Shown here one piece after another: positions 1 to 13,045 of a stretch of DNA of 64,000 bases. The DNA is from Bactrocera neohumeralis (lineage: Eukaryota > Arthropoda > Insecta > Diptera > Tephritidae). Below the pieces are notes generated by a model that was not told the DNA's origin, made no database searches, and was given only the letters and a program-made list of their open reading frames with translations. The translations under genes and the position numbers were made by a program. The stretch spans positions 49,112,264 to 49,176,263 of the forward strand of contig NC_065923.1 of NCBI RefSeq assembly GCF_024586455.1, in the 5' to 3' direction. The first letter of the stretch is position 1, and each line of letters starts with the position of its first letter.

Positions 1-119
1 TGGTTTGTAATATATACTTTAGCCCTAAGCATGGAGAAACGAGCATAATTTTGTAGCTTAAAGTGAGCAAGACTGATCCATTTTGAAGCCATAAAAATTG
101 ATCTTTTATGCTCGATCTT

Positions 120-930
120 ATAAGTAAGCATAGCCTCTTGTAGCCAATATAAGTTTACTCAGGCAACGAATTCTATTCCGACTTGCTTGGTGGGATATCT
201 GAAAGTTTGAGCTTCCAATTTTTTAATTCTTGCTAACAAGGTGTAGTCAAAAGAGAAGGGGTGAGAAGTTTCCACCTTGTCTTTTTCTATACAGTTTCTG
301 CAGTTGGCGTCCTGTAAGATTCTCAGGTATAACAATGGCCTTATAGAACGCCCACACTTATGGTAGGCTAGCCTTACTGAGGGCAAAGAATTTACTGGAA
401 CTCTTACAATCAATCAAGGTTCAAAAGGATTTTGCGACAGCCGATGAAGGGATAGTAGCCCAGCGTTGGTCAATCTCCCGCGAAACCCAGCTAGAAGAAA
501 ACACGAGAAGAAAGGAGCACTGACTCCTCTGGCAGCATCACTAGTGTTATCACAAAGTAACTCGATGCCATTGATAACTAGGTTAAGCATTCCTTAACCA
601 GCGCAGGGTTAGTGAGCTCAAGGCTAGTATCGCCGCCTTGCTGTCAGAGTGGATAGTCAGTTCTCTGAAGAAGGCTGCACTCCAGAGTAGTAAATTTAGC
701 GATACCTTAATGCCAGCAACCTCGAACTCTGCAATACTCAAGAAGTCTGAAGCTGAAGTTGAAGCTCACTGCTCCATTTTGCCAGCGGCTTCTACCGACC
801 CACAACTCCCTCTCAGGTATGTAGGTAAAGAAAAAGCCGCTAGAAATATTTTTGAGGACTTCACGATCCAAAAGATCTGGTATCAAAGTCAAATGGTGTG
901 AGCATTTCCGAATATTCATACATGTGTTCA
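120..930 (-). mobile_element. LINE remnant: RNase H and C-terminal region
   Basis: Degenerate 3' part of a jockey/I/R1-type non-LTR retrotransposon, read on the minus strand. Between about 900 and 600 the frames give an RNase H-like stretch (AEVAGIKVSLNLLL-like, then IHSDSKAAILALSSLT, the DSKAA motif holding an expected catalytic Asp). Between about 413 and 159 lies a C-terminal region with CRNC followed by EKDKVETSH and a leucine/arginine run, matching the cysteine-rich tail of such elements. Stops and frameshifts split it into several frames, so it is a dead copy. The same tail recurs at 30390-30620 (+) and 37970-38530 (-). The clade assignment is from family knowledge; the exact family is not determined. 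Confidence 0.7.
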
Positions 931-3095
931 TTTAGAATCCCAGATTCTCATGGTCGGATAGCAACTTTCGCGGTCATACACCTTCCGGCGATATTTAGGG
1001 GCACTAAATGCAAAATAAGACCCGAGGCCATTGTAGGTATAATAAGTCAGAGCATGACCTCAAGAAAATTTATTGTATGAACTATTTTGTGATAATAAAG
1101 ATGGTTCTTGTTCGCCGAATAACACAAATCTATAATTTCAAGGGCCAAAAATAAAGCTAACAAGCCTGGCTTAATAATTGCTATACCACAAAGTAAATCG
1201 TTATTGTTTGAGATCTTGTTTGGATATGAAAAGGTTCCTTACTTATAGACACTATTAAAGCTTTAGAAGCCATAATATATTTTTTTGTTTGTGACTTGTT
1301 TGAGTTGTGAATTCTGTGCTATTGATTTAACGGTTTATAGGCATCTTTTTGTACGTGAAGTATAAAAGTAGAATATGACTTCGATTACGAAGTTCACATA
1401 CCGACAATCCTAGATACATGTGCATGCAACCCTTTTTAAATTCGCACAGCTGCAGCGAGGACTTTGCACGATTTGAGCTGTCAAACCGTGACAGACAATT
1501 CCACTTGGCGGGCACCCGGAGCGCACGAGCGACTGATAGGTCGCCTGAAACGCAGATTCTTATTAGAATTGCTTGCAAACACCCACACAAAGTTTTGTAT
1601 GAGCGTATGGACATGTGTAAAAACACTGTTGCATGCCACATTCACGCAGTTGTGAAAATACCTTCGAGGGAAGTTTGTGACAACGCTGTACCTTTTGCGA
1701 AAACCGCAACCACGTGCTAGAGCCGCAAGTCACCAACTGCAGAAATAGGGAAACAGCTCGTTGCTTGAGCAAACATTAAAAACAAACCTATCTAATTTTA
1801 CATGAAAAAACCGTAAGTAAACACAATACATGGTTTACGGCCGAGAAGGGAGTGTATATTTGGGTCGCTGCAGATGAATGTAGAATTTGTCTTTTCGAAA
1901 ACATATGGAAAGAAACGTGTAGTTGTATATATAAAAAATTGTCCGACTATTTGTTGGCATAGAGATTAGCATTGACGGCCGTGACGACTCTACGGGGGTG
2001 GGATAAAAAATGAATGCATTTTCCGCTACTTGCCGAAAGCAATGTGACCGAATCACCCAGTATTTGAACTGTGAATTCGGTGTGGATACAACGCTCAAAC
2101 TATCTTGGTTTTGGGCCAGTCAATAATGGGCAAATACTTTGTTGTTGGAGTGCGGACTTTCCTTTGGAATAATTAATCAAAAAGTTTTCAAAAGTTAGAG
2201 TAGAAAATTTTTTATTTTATTTTCTACTTTTAAAATAACTCACATAAAGCTTGGCTTTGAATTTTAATTTCCAGTATCGCTTCAATAATTAACGCTAAGA
2301 TTACATAGTAGGATGTTTTCTACAATACATATTATATGACATCTTCACATCTAACGTTAAGTTAGCCGCTTGCATAATATTAAAACAATTTCGGAGACGC
2401 TACTTGTAGAGGATTCTCTAGGAATACCTATAGTTTGCTGTTATCGGAACAAAGCTTAGTACTTATAAATCCTTTGTATTAGTCAGAAAATAACTTTATT
2501 TCTCCACATGTCCGGAGATTTTTAGAATTTTTTATATATTGGTCACATTTTATAACGAAAACCTTCTACAAGGCTGTGACTAATTAAGGATATTACAAAT
2601 ACGCAATACAATAGAGTTATTCAGACAGAACTTTTTAATCTGGTAAATCGTTAGTTGATATTTCGTTAAAACACTTAACTCTAAACATAATTTTTGCTCT
2701 ATCTCAGTGGTGTGGTAAAGTTTGTTTCAAAACAATTGATCCAATTTTAATACTTTCTTTTAAAAAATGTTTCAACATTTATTTTGTACTTTTTAGGCAA
2801 GAACGCAAAACAAACTGCGGATTTGATGCTACCAATTAACGAAAAAATTATCGAGCTTACCCGTGGTACTTCATTACTCGGTAAAACGGTAATTTGTGAA
2901 TTTTCCAAAAACAAAATGCATGTAAAATACTACCGATGAACGGCTTATGAATTAATAAAGCTGGTCTGAATACCGCTAATACCTTTACCCGTAATTTAGG
3001 TAAGGTTAGCTGAAACGCTGTACCCTCAGCATGGCGGGAGATCACACTGGTACTGTTATGTATAGTTCTTTGTAAAGTTATCTGCAAAAACGCCC
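931..3095. other. No gene recognised
   Basis: About 2.1 kb with only short ORFs, the longest overlapping on both strands near 1327-1772. I see no domain, splice pattern or repeat match within the window. 2857-3095 may be the 3' flank of the LINE remnant that follows on the minus strand, but this is a guess. Confidence 0.4.
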
Positions 3096-3099
3096 TGAA

Positions 3100-3650
3100 T
3101 ATTACACAGATCTGCTGAGGTGCTTTATTTCGATATCCTCTACATCACCTGCTCGTCTAAAACTATGCGATCCGAGATGTTTTTCCTTAATTCAGCAAAA
3201 GCGAGACATTCGAGGAGGAATTGTTGAAACGATTTTATCTCCTCTGCTTCCATTCAGCTGATGCAGATAGTATCCGGTAAGATATTCAATCTTACTTCAT
3301 GAGTCCTGATCGGACTGTGTATAGTGTCTAGTTAGAATCCCTACAACCAATGAAAGATGAACTTTGCTAAGTGAGAAAAAGTCCCTACACCTCTTACGAT
3401 ACATCATAGGTCTAAAAGACCTTGCGCCTGCAAAACTGTTATTGTTAACGTTGGCGGATTTGGTATCAGAACCAAAAATCCATTCCTGAACCACAAGAAG
3501 ATACCAGAGCCTCTATCAGTCCCCTTTTTGCATTTGTTCAGACTGAAGTAGTACCTGTCTTAGCAAGCACATCAGCCGTACATTTTCCTGCATTACCGCT
3601 GTGACCAGGCACCCAAATCAGTCCAATTATTAACTAAATGGGCGTATGAA
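3100..3650 (-). mobile_element. LINE remnant: RNase H end and C-terminus
   Basis: On the minus strand a piece near 3615-3540 reads as WVPGHSGNAGK followed by TADVLAKTGT, the typical end of a LINE RNase H domain (the W-PGHSG-GN motif that follows the last catalytic residues). Further on, about 3265-3130, is EEIKSFQQFLLECLAFAELRK, which matches the E-E---FL-ECPALA-LR signature of the C-terminal region. The intervening sequence has stops and frame changes. This is a broken 3' fragment of an RNase H-bearing non-LTR element, possibly the same group as 120-930. Confidence 0.65.
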
Positions 3651-3677
3651 GAGTCTAGACATCCTGATAAGATTTCT

Positions 3678-4031
3678 ATACCCTGAACAGAGCATTAAGT
3701 TTGCCACGAAGTTTGTAACACCCAGAAGGAAACGTCGGATATCCTATAAAGTATATAAATATAAATAATCAGCGTGAAGAACTTAGTCGATTCATCCATG
3801 TCCGTCTGTATGTTCGCGAACTAGTGCCGCAGTTTTTGAGAAATCGATCTGAAATTCTGTACACGCTTTTTCCGCTAAAGAAATTGCTAATTGGTCAGAA
3901 CCGTCAACATCAGACTAATATAGGAAATAGTTGCAATACAAACTGACCGACGAAAACCAAGTTCTTGTATGGAAAACTTTTGATGTTGTCAAGGTTATTA
4001 CAGCCGAAGTTCACATTTTGTTCTTTGTTTA
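3678..4031 (+). repeat. Dispersed repeat P, copy 1
   Basis: Begins with TATACCCTGAACAG, continues through the family's 'aagtttgccacgaagtttg' and 'tgtccgtctgt' blocks, and ends near CCGAAGTTCACATTTTGTT. It is non-coding. The same order of blocks is seen at 34350, 43820 and 44502 on the plus strand and inverted at 5310, 27766 and 54156. Confidence 0.75.
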
Positions 4032-5309
4032 ATGTTCCGTTAAAAAATTTGTCAAATTTTTACATAACGTTTGTTCCTCTTCAAGCATTGAAAATATTAT
4101 CACGACCAAACTTAATAAATTTGTTAGCAGCTTCTAATATAAAGAGCACAGAACGCAAATTTACAGAGACAGTGTAGAAGAAACGGTGGTAGGGTTCTTT
4201 CACACTAACCAAAATATTTAATAGTCTTTATACTTCTGAATCACGATAGCATCTACTATTCCGCCTTAATAGTTTGGTGGTAATACACATTTCCTTCAGA
4301 AAATCTGTGTTTATACATAGTTTGCCTCCTCATTATTCTCATATATGTACATATATGTATGTACATGTGTATGTATGTATGTACATATTTGTATATTTTT
4401 ACACCTAAGCACCAAATAAAGAAACAAAAAATTTTAACTAATTAACTTCATTCTTTTAAATTTGCATCCGAACTAACGTTAATTATACTCGAGCTAATGT
4501 CACCAGCGCGCACGATAATCTTTACAAAATACTAGCTTGGCTAGACAAGAAAGCGCCAACTGCCTGCCACTGCATCGGTATACCCACACTCCAGTGCTCA
4601 ATAATACGGTTGAAGAGAGTAAATGGACTTGCACACTTAAAACCAATGGCGTCGACGGGGAAGGCGTACAGAAACTGTTTCTTAGATCGGCAGAGTCTGG
4701 TAGATCACCACAAGTAGAGCTTCGGGATCCTTTGAGTGAATCTGCCGCTTTCATTGAACTAAGCATGCCTGTATTATACCACTTTATTACAATAGCAGCA
4801 CATATATGCCTTTAATATGTACATACATATGTATGTGTTCGTTTGCGAACTCATGAGCTTATAATCAAGTGAGCATTTATGTACATATATAGTTAATATG
4901 TATGGAATATCTATGTATCTGCATACTTATAGGTGGGTGTGTTGGTATATATTTTCGTAAATGTCCACAGCAAAGATTTTGGCTGTAAAGTTGCTTTTAT
5001 TAAGACCGCAATGGTGTTAATGAGATCTTTAAGTAGCCCACTATTCGGCTAAAGATTCCCTTTAGCTCCTTTTCGGCATTGCGTGATTCAAAGCGCCTCA
5101 TTAAGCTCGTGAATTCGAGTGAATCACGCGCAACTCTCCATCAGTAGGACAGGCATCGGAAGGGCAAACGGTTAAACAGCAAATATGTGGCGCTTAAACT
5201 ATACCCAACGAACAAAAAACCAGATCGGACATTGTTAAATTTGTAGATCTTATTTTCGCAATTGGAGTTTTCTTTTCCTTTATAAACCATGACATTCTGA
5301 AGCTTAACC
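4032..5309. other. No gene recognised; ATGT-type microsatellites
   Basis: AT-rich. Alternating ATGT/ACAT microsatellite runs lie at about 4340-4400 and 4815-4880. Overlapping ORFs on both strands at 4500-4815 have no recognisable domain. Confidence 0.4.
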
Positions 5310-5725
5310 TAGAAAAAACATTAACTGCAGCCGCACCGAAGCTATAATACTTGTACCATTCACAGGTGCATTTTTATAGCAGAAAAGGTTAGAAAAAGTT
5401 ATTTTTCTTGATTTCAATCGGTCAGCTTAAATGGCCATTATACTTGTATGCTATAGTAATTCGATGTGGAGATACTCTTCAGATATTTTAGCGTTGTTTT
5501 GGGCCATAAAACATGCCAAATTTTGTGAAGATAACTCGACAAACAAAAAAATCCATACAAGGACTTGAGTTTGTTTGATCAGTTTGTATGGCAGCTATAT
5601 GCTTAGGTTCCGTCAAATTAGTAGTTTCTTGGTGAGATAAAGACGAGTTCAAAGTTTGATGTCAGACTCGTTCGGTATATGTATATAAACGAACATCGCT
5701 TAATCGACTCAGCTCGTTAGATTCA
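5310..5725 (-). repeat. Dispersed repeat P, copy 2 (inverted, headless)
   Basis: Inverted relative to copy 1. It starts with the tail block (AGAAAAAACATTAACTGCAG, then GCACCGAAGCTATAATAC) and runs through the 'ttgtatggcagctatatgc' block to 'aatcgactcagctcg'. The palindromic TATACCCTG head is missing, so the copy is truncated at that end. Confidence 0.65.
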
Positions 5726-6179
5726 GAGCAACGGCGATCATACATCGTCACTATGAGAAGTACGAGTAATCGTGCACTTTTTATTTATAACGGTTGTTTA
5801 TAAACCTTAATAAAGACACTCGACGGTGCCATGAGCAAAATCGGTTCATAACTACGCCGTCTTATTTGGTAACCTCACTTTTATTCAATTAGATAAAATT
5901 GCTTTCCAATAGAAAAATTTAACCTCAATCAAGATATCGGAATTAACTTTATGAAACATATCACAATAAGTGTCCCTTCCAGAGGACAAGTTCGAAATTC
6001 TTGAATCCTTCTCCTAAACCCTCATATCTAGTGCAATACTTAAGTTCTCCAGTTTGTCTTTATACTGTTTCGTTTAATTACAAACGAGTATATAATGTCC
6101 ATCTGTGGTCCACCTTACTTGTAGTCACGGGTTTACTACGAAGGCTCCTCGTTCTGGCACATAACGAATTTTTATCAAA
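5726..6179. other. No gene recognised
   Basis: AT-rich spacer between a P repeat and a mariner remnant. It may contain the 5' flank of that mariner, but I cannot place its terminal repeat. Confidence 0.35.
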
Positions 6180-6870
6180 ACAACGCTACAAAAATAGACC
6201 GATAGGGACAGCAAATGACGCCATGGAAAGATATACGATACAACAACGAGTCGAAATTATTAAAATTTACTACCGAAATTGGTGTCAGTGGCCTTAACTT
6301 TAAGAGCGCTACGTCTAATTTATAGTTGTCATAATCGTCCCGTCAGATCAACAATTGAGCGTCTAGTGGAAAACTTTGAATCCATAGGCAGAGTAAAATA
6401 TGTTCCCGTGCCAGTGAGACAAAGAAGTATCCCTAGTGTCGAGAATATTGCATTAATTGACGAAAACTCATATCAGTCTCTCACACGTGGTTCTCAAGCG
6501 TTGAGCATTTCTGTGACGTCATTGTGGCAAATTGTGCAAAAAAATCTTTGTCTACATCCTAACTAGATCAAATTGACGCAAGAACTGAAGTCGCTTGATC
6601 ATCAGAATCGTCGTATGTGAATTGGGCTGAGCAATAACTTATTGAAAACCAAGTTTGGTGAACGTGTTATCCCAGTCAATTGGCCGCCACGGTCGTGCGA
6701 TTTGACAAAGTTAGACTATATCCTGTGAGGCTACAAGCCAGCGACGATTGATGAGCTTCGTATGAATATCGAACGTGAAATTGCTGCAGTATCTACCGAT
6801 TTATGCTTGAAACCCGTCGAAATCGGATTCAGCGTATGGACTTCTGGTATCTTTAGCATTAACACATAGA
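6180..6870 (+). mobile_element. Tc1/mariner-type transposase remnant (WFQQDGA family), internally deleted
   Basis: ATG at 6223 opens MERYTIQQRVEIIKIYY, the start of the N-terminal helix-turn-helix region in this insect family. In other frames this continues to RALRLIYSCHNRPVRSTIERLVENFES and later IKLTQELKSLDHQ. After about 6640 the reading jumps to NWPPRSCDLTKLDYIL then a stop and GYKPATIDELRMNIEREIAAV, which is the C-terminal third containing the last catalytic acidic position. The middle of the gene, holding the first two catalytic Asp motifs, is gone. Stops and frameshifts are present. Clearly dead. Confidence 0.8.
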
Positions 6871-7177
6871 GATTTGTTGAAATAATGACTTATTACAAAA
6901 ATTTTGATATTAACGCTTCCACATGGGAGGGGTTTGGCAGCACTTCGTCCTAAAACTTATATTCCGATATCTTAAGTGATGTTGAAAATGGCTATTTTAA
7001 AGTCACATATGCGTATTATATAATATATGTAATGAGATTAAAGGGTACGAAGCTACGACCACAGTCTGATTTTTGAACTGCTGTGAATGTGAGTTTGTAC
7101 TATTAGTAATATAATAAAATTTAATTTTTCCGCGATTTTGTTTACACATTTTCATAAGATACCAAAAAACGCGAACT
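6871..7177. other. No gene recognised
   Basis: AT-rich sequence between two mariner remnants; probably decayed flanks of one or both. Confidence 0.35.
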
Positions 7178-7640
7178 AGTCCCCCACATACTTTTCTTTC
7201 AAAAGCTGCTTATATTTCCAGATCGGATCACTATAAGAAGTCATACAAACCTCTCCAAGACAACGAGCAAGAATCTCTCTAACACTTGCGTAACGATTTT
7301 CAGCACTTTTTTTTAATATTTTCATCAGTTGAAGAGGTCGAAGGTCGTCCATAACTAGCCAAGTCTTCAACGATCTTTCGTCTTTGAAGGTTTTATACCA
7401 CTCGTAAGCGTGTGTCTTTTATAAAACGGAATCACCGGAAGTTTTTTCCAACATTCGCAACGATTTCGCACATGAAACTTGGTTAGAAATACAAAATGTG
7501 AGACAAATTCTTTGTTCGATATTTTTATCCATTCTAAAAACCTCAACACACACTGAGGTGTACCGACCTGAAAGCTTCTGTAAAGAAAACCTATCAACTA
7601 TGCAAAATAATTTGTTTTTAAATATCATTTACTCGGGATT
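7178..7640 (-). mobile_element. Mariner (DD34D-type) N-terminal remnant
   Basis: Minus-strand start codon near 7532 gives MDKNIEQRICLTFCISNQV then SCAKSLRMLEKTSGDSVL, matching the N-terminal helix-turn-helix of mariner transposases. After a frame change it gives LKTWLVMDDLRPLQLMKILK and SAENRYASVREI, equivalent to the second helix-turn-helix region. The similarity ends near 7260, so the catalytic domain is absent. At least one frameshift breaks it. Confidence 0.7.
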
Positions 7641-9726
7641 TTCATTACAATTTCTGGGAGTTTTTGTCCCATTGTATATATGATTATATGTATATATTTC
7701 TCGTTTATTTGGTGATGTTACAAGAAACCAGTAGGAGTTGGTATTTTAGATTTGAGCTGTTTAGTAGAAAAGACCGAATTCCATATCGTCATATTCTTCT
7801 CTCCGACTCCACCTTTTTGGCTTCTTCGCAAGAGAAATTTTAATTGAAAAAAAAAATTAGCAAATCTTTGGCAAGAAACCTGAGTCTTCACTAGTGTTAT
7901 CATGATCTAATATTGAATTATTATTCGCTCGAACTTGCACTGAAGTTTTTGTGCGGGTATCGGTTAAACTTTCACATATGCCTTTCTACTGCAAGCATTT
8001 ACATATGTATGTCTCTAATATCATATGTACTCGCTAGTCATTCCTCGTGTAAAATGTGTTTGAAGAACTTTTTCTTCTCTAATTTGTTACTCATTCACTT
8101 TTGTGCTGATATTTGCCTCAGGTCTAAAAATGATTTTTCTTGAAAATGACAGTTGACGATTTATGTTGCAAGCATTGAGCGATGCGTGGATGCAGTCTGA
8201 CGATCGAACTTGGCGTGGGATTGGCACTGTAATGCTACGAAATGCTGCTCTTGTTGACAGCTTTGCAATTTTCATACAAACCCTACGCCTTGCACATATA
8301 CTCATATATGCACAAACATTCACACTTTTAAATATATTGACAATGTAGGCCACGTAATGACAGCAGGAGTCGCGACACGTGAGACCTTGCACGCAGCACA
8401 GCATTTCTGGTGCGCATGGCAACATTCGTTTGTAGGTCCTCATGTCTGTCTGTCTATCTGACGGGATCTTTGCGATCCGTCTAAGTGATTTTCAGTGAAG
8501 GATAGTGCTCAAACTGAGTTTGAAGTGCAGAATGAGACGACCAATGCGTTGATGATGATTTTGGTGGGCAAACGAATAATTCGCTCAATGACTGCTTCGG
8601 CTGAGCTGTGATTGACTTTTGGTAACACATTCGGCCACTTGTTAACCCCTATGCCATTGTACCGGTCCAACAAGCGCAGCCCATTCACAAGCGCATTTCG
8701 TTGTTTATGCTTTTAATGCAGCAGTCAGCAAAAACAACGCTGCTTGTTTTGCTTTTATCTTTGACTTTTGTCTTTCTGAGCGCAACTGACTTTTTTGTTA
8801 GTATTTAGCCCGTTTAAGCTGTCAGTCAAATGGGTATAATAAATCGTCTGGGGAGTTTGTTGCGACTTTTGCCTGCACAATCGCATACGCATTGTTTGAG
8901 TTGAACCTATTGAAACCCTTAAGGAGTCCACCATACCGTTATCTTCGTTAATTTCATCAAAGGAAAACAATAAGCACAAAGCAGCAAAGCGGCAAAAGAA
9001 GGGCGAGAGTGTCGGCCTCTCTGCTGTCTTCCAGTCTACGGAGAGTTGATTTAAACTTGAGTCAATAGGAGTATTGATTGTTAGTGAGATTTAAATTGCA
9101 CTGTAGTAAATATATATATATATATATATATATATACCCAGTATAGTTTGTTAAATGGCAACAACTGAAATCGCTCCGTATTATTCCGTTTAGCCATGTG
9201 AAGCTCTTTTCATTTCATACTAACGCTGGCCCAATGCCGCCAAATGCGTAGCAGTGTAAGTCACATTAACCACTAAATATGTTTCTTTCTATGTACAGAC
9301 TATGTATTATGGGGCGATGTACGTGTTTCACCCTGCTTCCGGTATAAGCATGTATTGAGCAAATTTTCTGTATACCGAGAAGTTATGTCAATCAATATCA
9401 GGCCGTACGATTTCTGAATATTAAGTAGCTTTGATTCTAAACTCGATACTTCTTCACTTATTTCACTATTCTCTGTTCCTGCGCATTTAGTAAGACAAAA
9501 AGGCAATACATAGTGACACATATAAGTATGTATGTTCGGAATATATTTTTATATCTACCTAAATGTCGAAATAAAAGTAATTTTATTTTCAAATCTCGAA
9601 CAGTATTTATACACAGCTGGCATATAAACATATGCTCATGAATGTGACTAATTTTGTGCTGTTATCTAAATTAATAAATAATTGAAGGCGTTCACCATTC
9701 TCGAACTTTATAAACAAGGATACCAA
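7641..9726. other. No gene recognised; TA microsatellite
   Basis: About 2 kb of single-copy-looking sequence, moderately GC-richer around 8150-9050. Overlapping ORFs at 8087-8443 and 8163-8348 lie on opposite strands, and neither has a domain I recognise. A (TA)n run lies at 9111-9136. Confidence 0.4.
9111..9136. repeat. (TA)13 microsatellite
   Basis: Uninterrupted alternating TA for 26 bases. Confidence 0.95.
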
Positions 9727-10610
9727 AGGGTGATCTATTTCGAGGTTTTTTAAAGAAAAAACAAAGAAGTTTCAATTTTAGTGGGAAATGTTTATTATCT
9801 TTCAAAAGAACATTCCTTGACATTTAAATTTTGAAGATTATCGCTTTCAAGCCGCAGCTACGTCTCAGATGGTCTATCCGTTTAGTCCAAATTTCGATGA
9901 CTCGTTAGAGATTTTCAACTGGTAACTGGCGAATCACATGCGTGATGTGCGGAATTGTCCGCTTAGGCTTTATACTTTTCATATCCCCACAGGAAAAAGT
10001 GTAACGGTGTGATATCCTACGACCTGGGTGGTCAATCTCAATAAATCCATTGAATGATACAATGTGTGAGAAGTGGTGCCGTCTTGTTTTGTTTTCATTT
10101 GTCGCCGAGATGACCAGCTTCATTTTCTGACATCAAATGGTCGGTTATCATAGCGCGACAACCGTCGTTATTGACGGCCTTACTTTTGAAGAAATATGGA
10201 CCGTTGATTTACCAGCCCACAAACCACACCAAACCATTGTTTTTTCTAGATGAAATGGCAGCTCTTGAATCTCTTCCGGTTGCTCTTCGTCCGAAATGCG
10301 GCAAATTCGCTTGTTTACATACCCATGGAGCCAGAAATGGGATCCATTGCTGAGCAAAATTTGAAAATTTGAGAGTCTTAACCTCAATCTTAACAATCGA
10401 ACTGCCACGAATCGGCTCTCCACGGTTTTCGTGTACACTCTCAGTCGCGGCTGCTGGTTCTCAAGATGAGTGATGGTGTTGCGAACAGTACGCTCAGTAG
10501 GTCAAATACATAATTATGTGGACCAAAGGTTTAGCGATGCACCCGAAACATATTCTTTACAGAATGTGAATTTTCGTAACAAAGCAAAACGATATTGAAA
10601 AAAACACCTC
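9727..10610 (-). mobile_element. Tc1/mariner-type transposase remnant (WFQQDGA family)
   Basis: The minus strand near 10340-10200 reads SHFWLHGYVNKRICRIS and then LEKTMVWCGLWAGK, the block after the first catalytic Asp of this family. The residues before SHFW are SNG where the family has SDEA, so the first catalytic Asp itself appears lost. The 3' part (10120-9850) is frameshifted. The left edge has the family end sequence (GGGTGATCTATTTCGAGG near 9728). The 10440-10610 stretch matches 27340-27450 in the copy at 26465-27600. The N-terminal coding part is missing. Confidence 0.75.
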
Positions 10611-11149
10611 TATTACCCGTTATACATATGTATAATATATGTAACCGTTATTATGTATGTATCCGACTTCTTAAGGCTACGATTTTAAGGATTAGGACCA
10701 TAGTATAACTACGAACATTTTAAAAGCGCATTGTATTTAGGGATTATGAGTACTTTTTCATGACATTTTGATGGTTATTATTGTTTATGTCCAAAGCTCC
10801 TCTAAATGTCATAAGAACAATTCTGAAGTAAATTAGGCCTGATTATATAAGTAATATCTTAGGATAAGGTAGCGAGAAGTTTAATAACAACTACATATAT
10901 GTTGAAATACGTGAAAATAAAAAAAAAAAAAATTGATGATACCTACTCCTTGTATTAAATGGTTTAATAAAATACTTTTGTTTTTGGAAAATAAACGATT
11001 CTTATCTTCATTATTGAAAAAAAGTTGAGGATATGTAGTAAAGGATGTTTTGAATTACAAACGAAAACAAACTTAGCCCACACATCATGGAAATGTGAAC
11101 TCCTTTGTCGAAGTCACTGCTAAAAGTGCTGGCACGTTCTCAGAATCAT
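10611..11149. other. No gene recognised
   Basis: AT-rich, with a run of A at about 10919-10931. No coding or repeat match seen. Confidence 0.4.
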
Positions 11150-13045
11150 GTTTAGAAGCTTTAAAGCCAGGACTGGCAAACAAGGCATCTTCGGCACAAC
11201 GGGTGGGCAACACAGTTTCCATGTAGTAACATCTCGAAACGAGTTGAGGCTGATCGACTTCGCCGCTGTCAGAGATATGATTTAGTGTAGTAATAGACTC
11301 CAGCGAAGAAACTCGGATGAAAAAGCTCAAAACCAGATCGAAGATATCAAGATAAGGTCGACAACACAGCACAAGAAATGTTCGACGTCATGTAATTAAA
11401 AATATTTGTTTTCTAAAAGGTCAGAAGAATAGCTGGTATTATAAGGATTGTCATGTCAAAGTGGATAGAAAGCAGACGACCTACCGCAACGTTGCGATCG
11501 ACCACAACACGAGCAGTATAGATTCGATACCAAGAATTGAAGAGGGAAGTGAAAGGTATTTACAGAAAAAAAGAAAGAAGCCGAATAGATGCGGCAACTA
11601 ACGGGGTTTCAATGCTATAGTAGGACACAAAGAATTATCAGACACAAGGTCTTATCAGTGTGGCTTCATATCTGGAAAATCTATAATTGATAAATATTCG
11701 TCATGCACCAAATCTTGAAAAGAGGATCGACACACTACATCTTCGTCGAATTTAAAGCTGTTTTCACAGCACGAAAAGGAGCAGCCACTATGCCTAGAAT
11801 AGAGGAGGAACAATATTATATATAATATAAGAATAATAATATTATTCTCTAAGAGTTTACAGGTGCTGGCGCACGGTATTGATATCATTGACCTATACGG
11901 ACCATTGATCCTCGTATAACTACTCTAATAGTTCTTAGTTTTCCTTGAATAAAAAAGCGAAACTTATGGGTCTGTTAGTGAATAATAAGACGAAATCTTC
12001 TCTGTCATCGAACAAACGATAATCGCATTTGCAATAATTTCATCTATCTTGGAACCAGCATTAACACCAATATCAGTATTAAAATTCAACGCAGAATCAC
12101 TCTTGTCAACAGGTGCGTCCTTTGCATTGTATAAATCTACAAGTAACAAATCCTATAATTTTCACCCATACATACACAGGCGAAAGCTTATAGAATAACA
12201 GAAATTACATTAAGAATGCCATAGAATGAGGGAAGACTCAGGGCAAAAGGCCAGGCACTTCATTAGGGTTTCCTAAATATTCTACTACTAAAACGGCGAA
12301 ATGCCTTAGAAAAGGCAAGAGTGTTTTGCCGTGTTATGCTATCCAATTTATTACTTTAATATGTTTTTGTTAAATTTTTAAATATATTTCGATTATTAAA
12401 ATTCATAAAGATATAACTTACCTAGTTTTGATTAAAATTTTATTTATTGTATCAAAATATTGGTAAATATTTCCTATTTTATTAAAAATATTTGGAGAAT
12501 ATATATGTATATTTTTGTTTAAATTATATGGGTGCAAATAAACATCCTGGGGAACCGAACATCCAAAAAATATCGGTAACGCGCCTATATTGCAACCTCT
12601 TTATTATTTTTAAGTCTTTTTATTTACATCTCTGTGCCGAAAAATCAACTATTTCGATCAGATGATCTCAGCTGTTGACGACCATATGATTCTTTTGTTA
12701 CTTGTATGATTCTACAATGGTTCTTTAGGCGTTGGCAACGGCGAATATCGCATTGACATTATCACACATGAGCTGTATGAGATATATGATGCCATTGCCA
12801 ATGGCGGATGCGCTGGCTGGGTCATGTGGTCCCAATGGATGAAAACACTCCAGTTCTGAAAGTTTTTAACGCAGTACCCGCCGGTGGAAGCAGAGGCAGA
12901 GGAAGACCTCCACTCCGTTGGAAGGACCTGGTTTCGCTTGGAATCTCCAATTTGCTCCACGTAACGAAAATAGGAAACGACTGGCGCGCTGTTGTTAACA
13001 CAGCTATAAGCGCGCCAGTAAAGAAAAAGAAGAAATATTAGAAAA
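11150..13045 (+). mobile_element. RTE-like retrotransposon copy A, decayed and interrupted
   Basis: The most 5'-complete copy of the main family. Around 11242-11280 the frame gives ELRLIDFAAVRDM, a block of the APE-type endonuclease. 11425-11580 matches the linker seen at 30930-31060. 11655-11790 and 11940-12160 match reverse transcriptase segments (FEFKAV-like motif A region, then the NFVYLGTSIN block). 12725-13020 matches the C-terminal RLRWLGHVVRMDENTP block, and the copy ends with an AAGAAAAAGAAGAAA tail. An AT-rich stretch of about 550 bp (12165-12720) replaces roughly 75 bp of element. Many stops and frameshifts; it cannot be active. Confidence 0.8.
12165..12720. other. AT-rich insertion inside RTE copy A
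   Basis: Sequence unrelated to the retrotransposon, very AT-rich, lying between the 'ctacaagt' block and the 'gcgttggcaacgg' block of the element. No ORF, terminal repeat or target duplication seen. Could be a decayed secondary insertion or a join between two separate RTE fragments. Confidence 0.45.

Noticed and set aside
4340..4400. ATGT/ACAT runs as possible CRISPR or regulatory arrays
   Set aside because: Simple microsatellites with no spacer structure; CRISPR is not expected in this genome.
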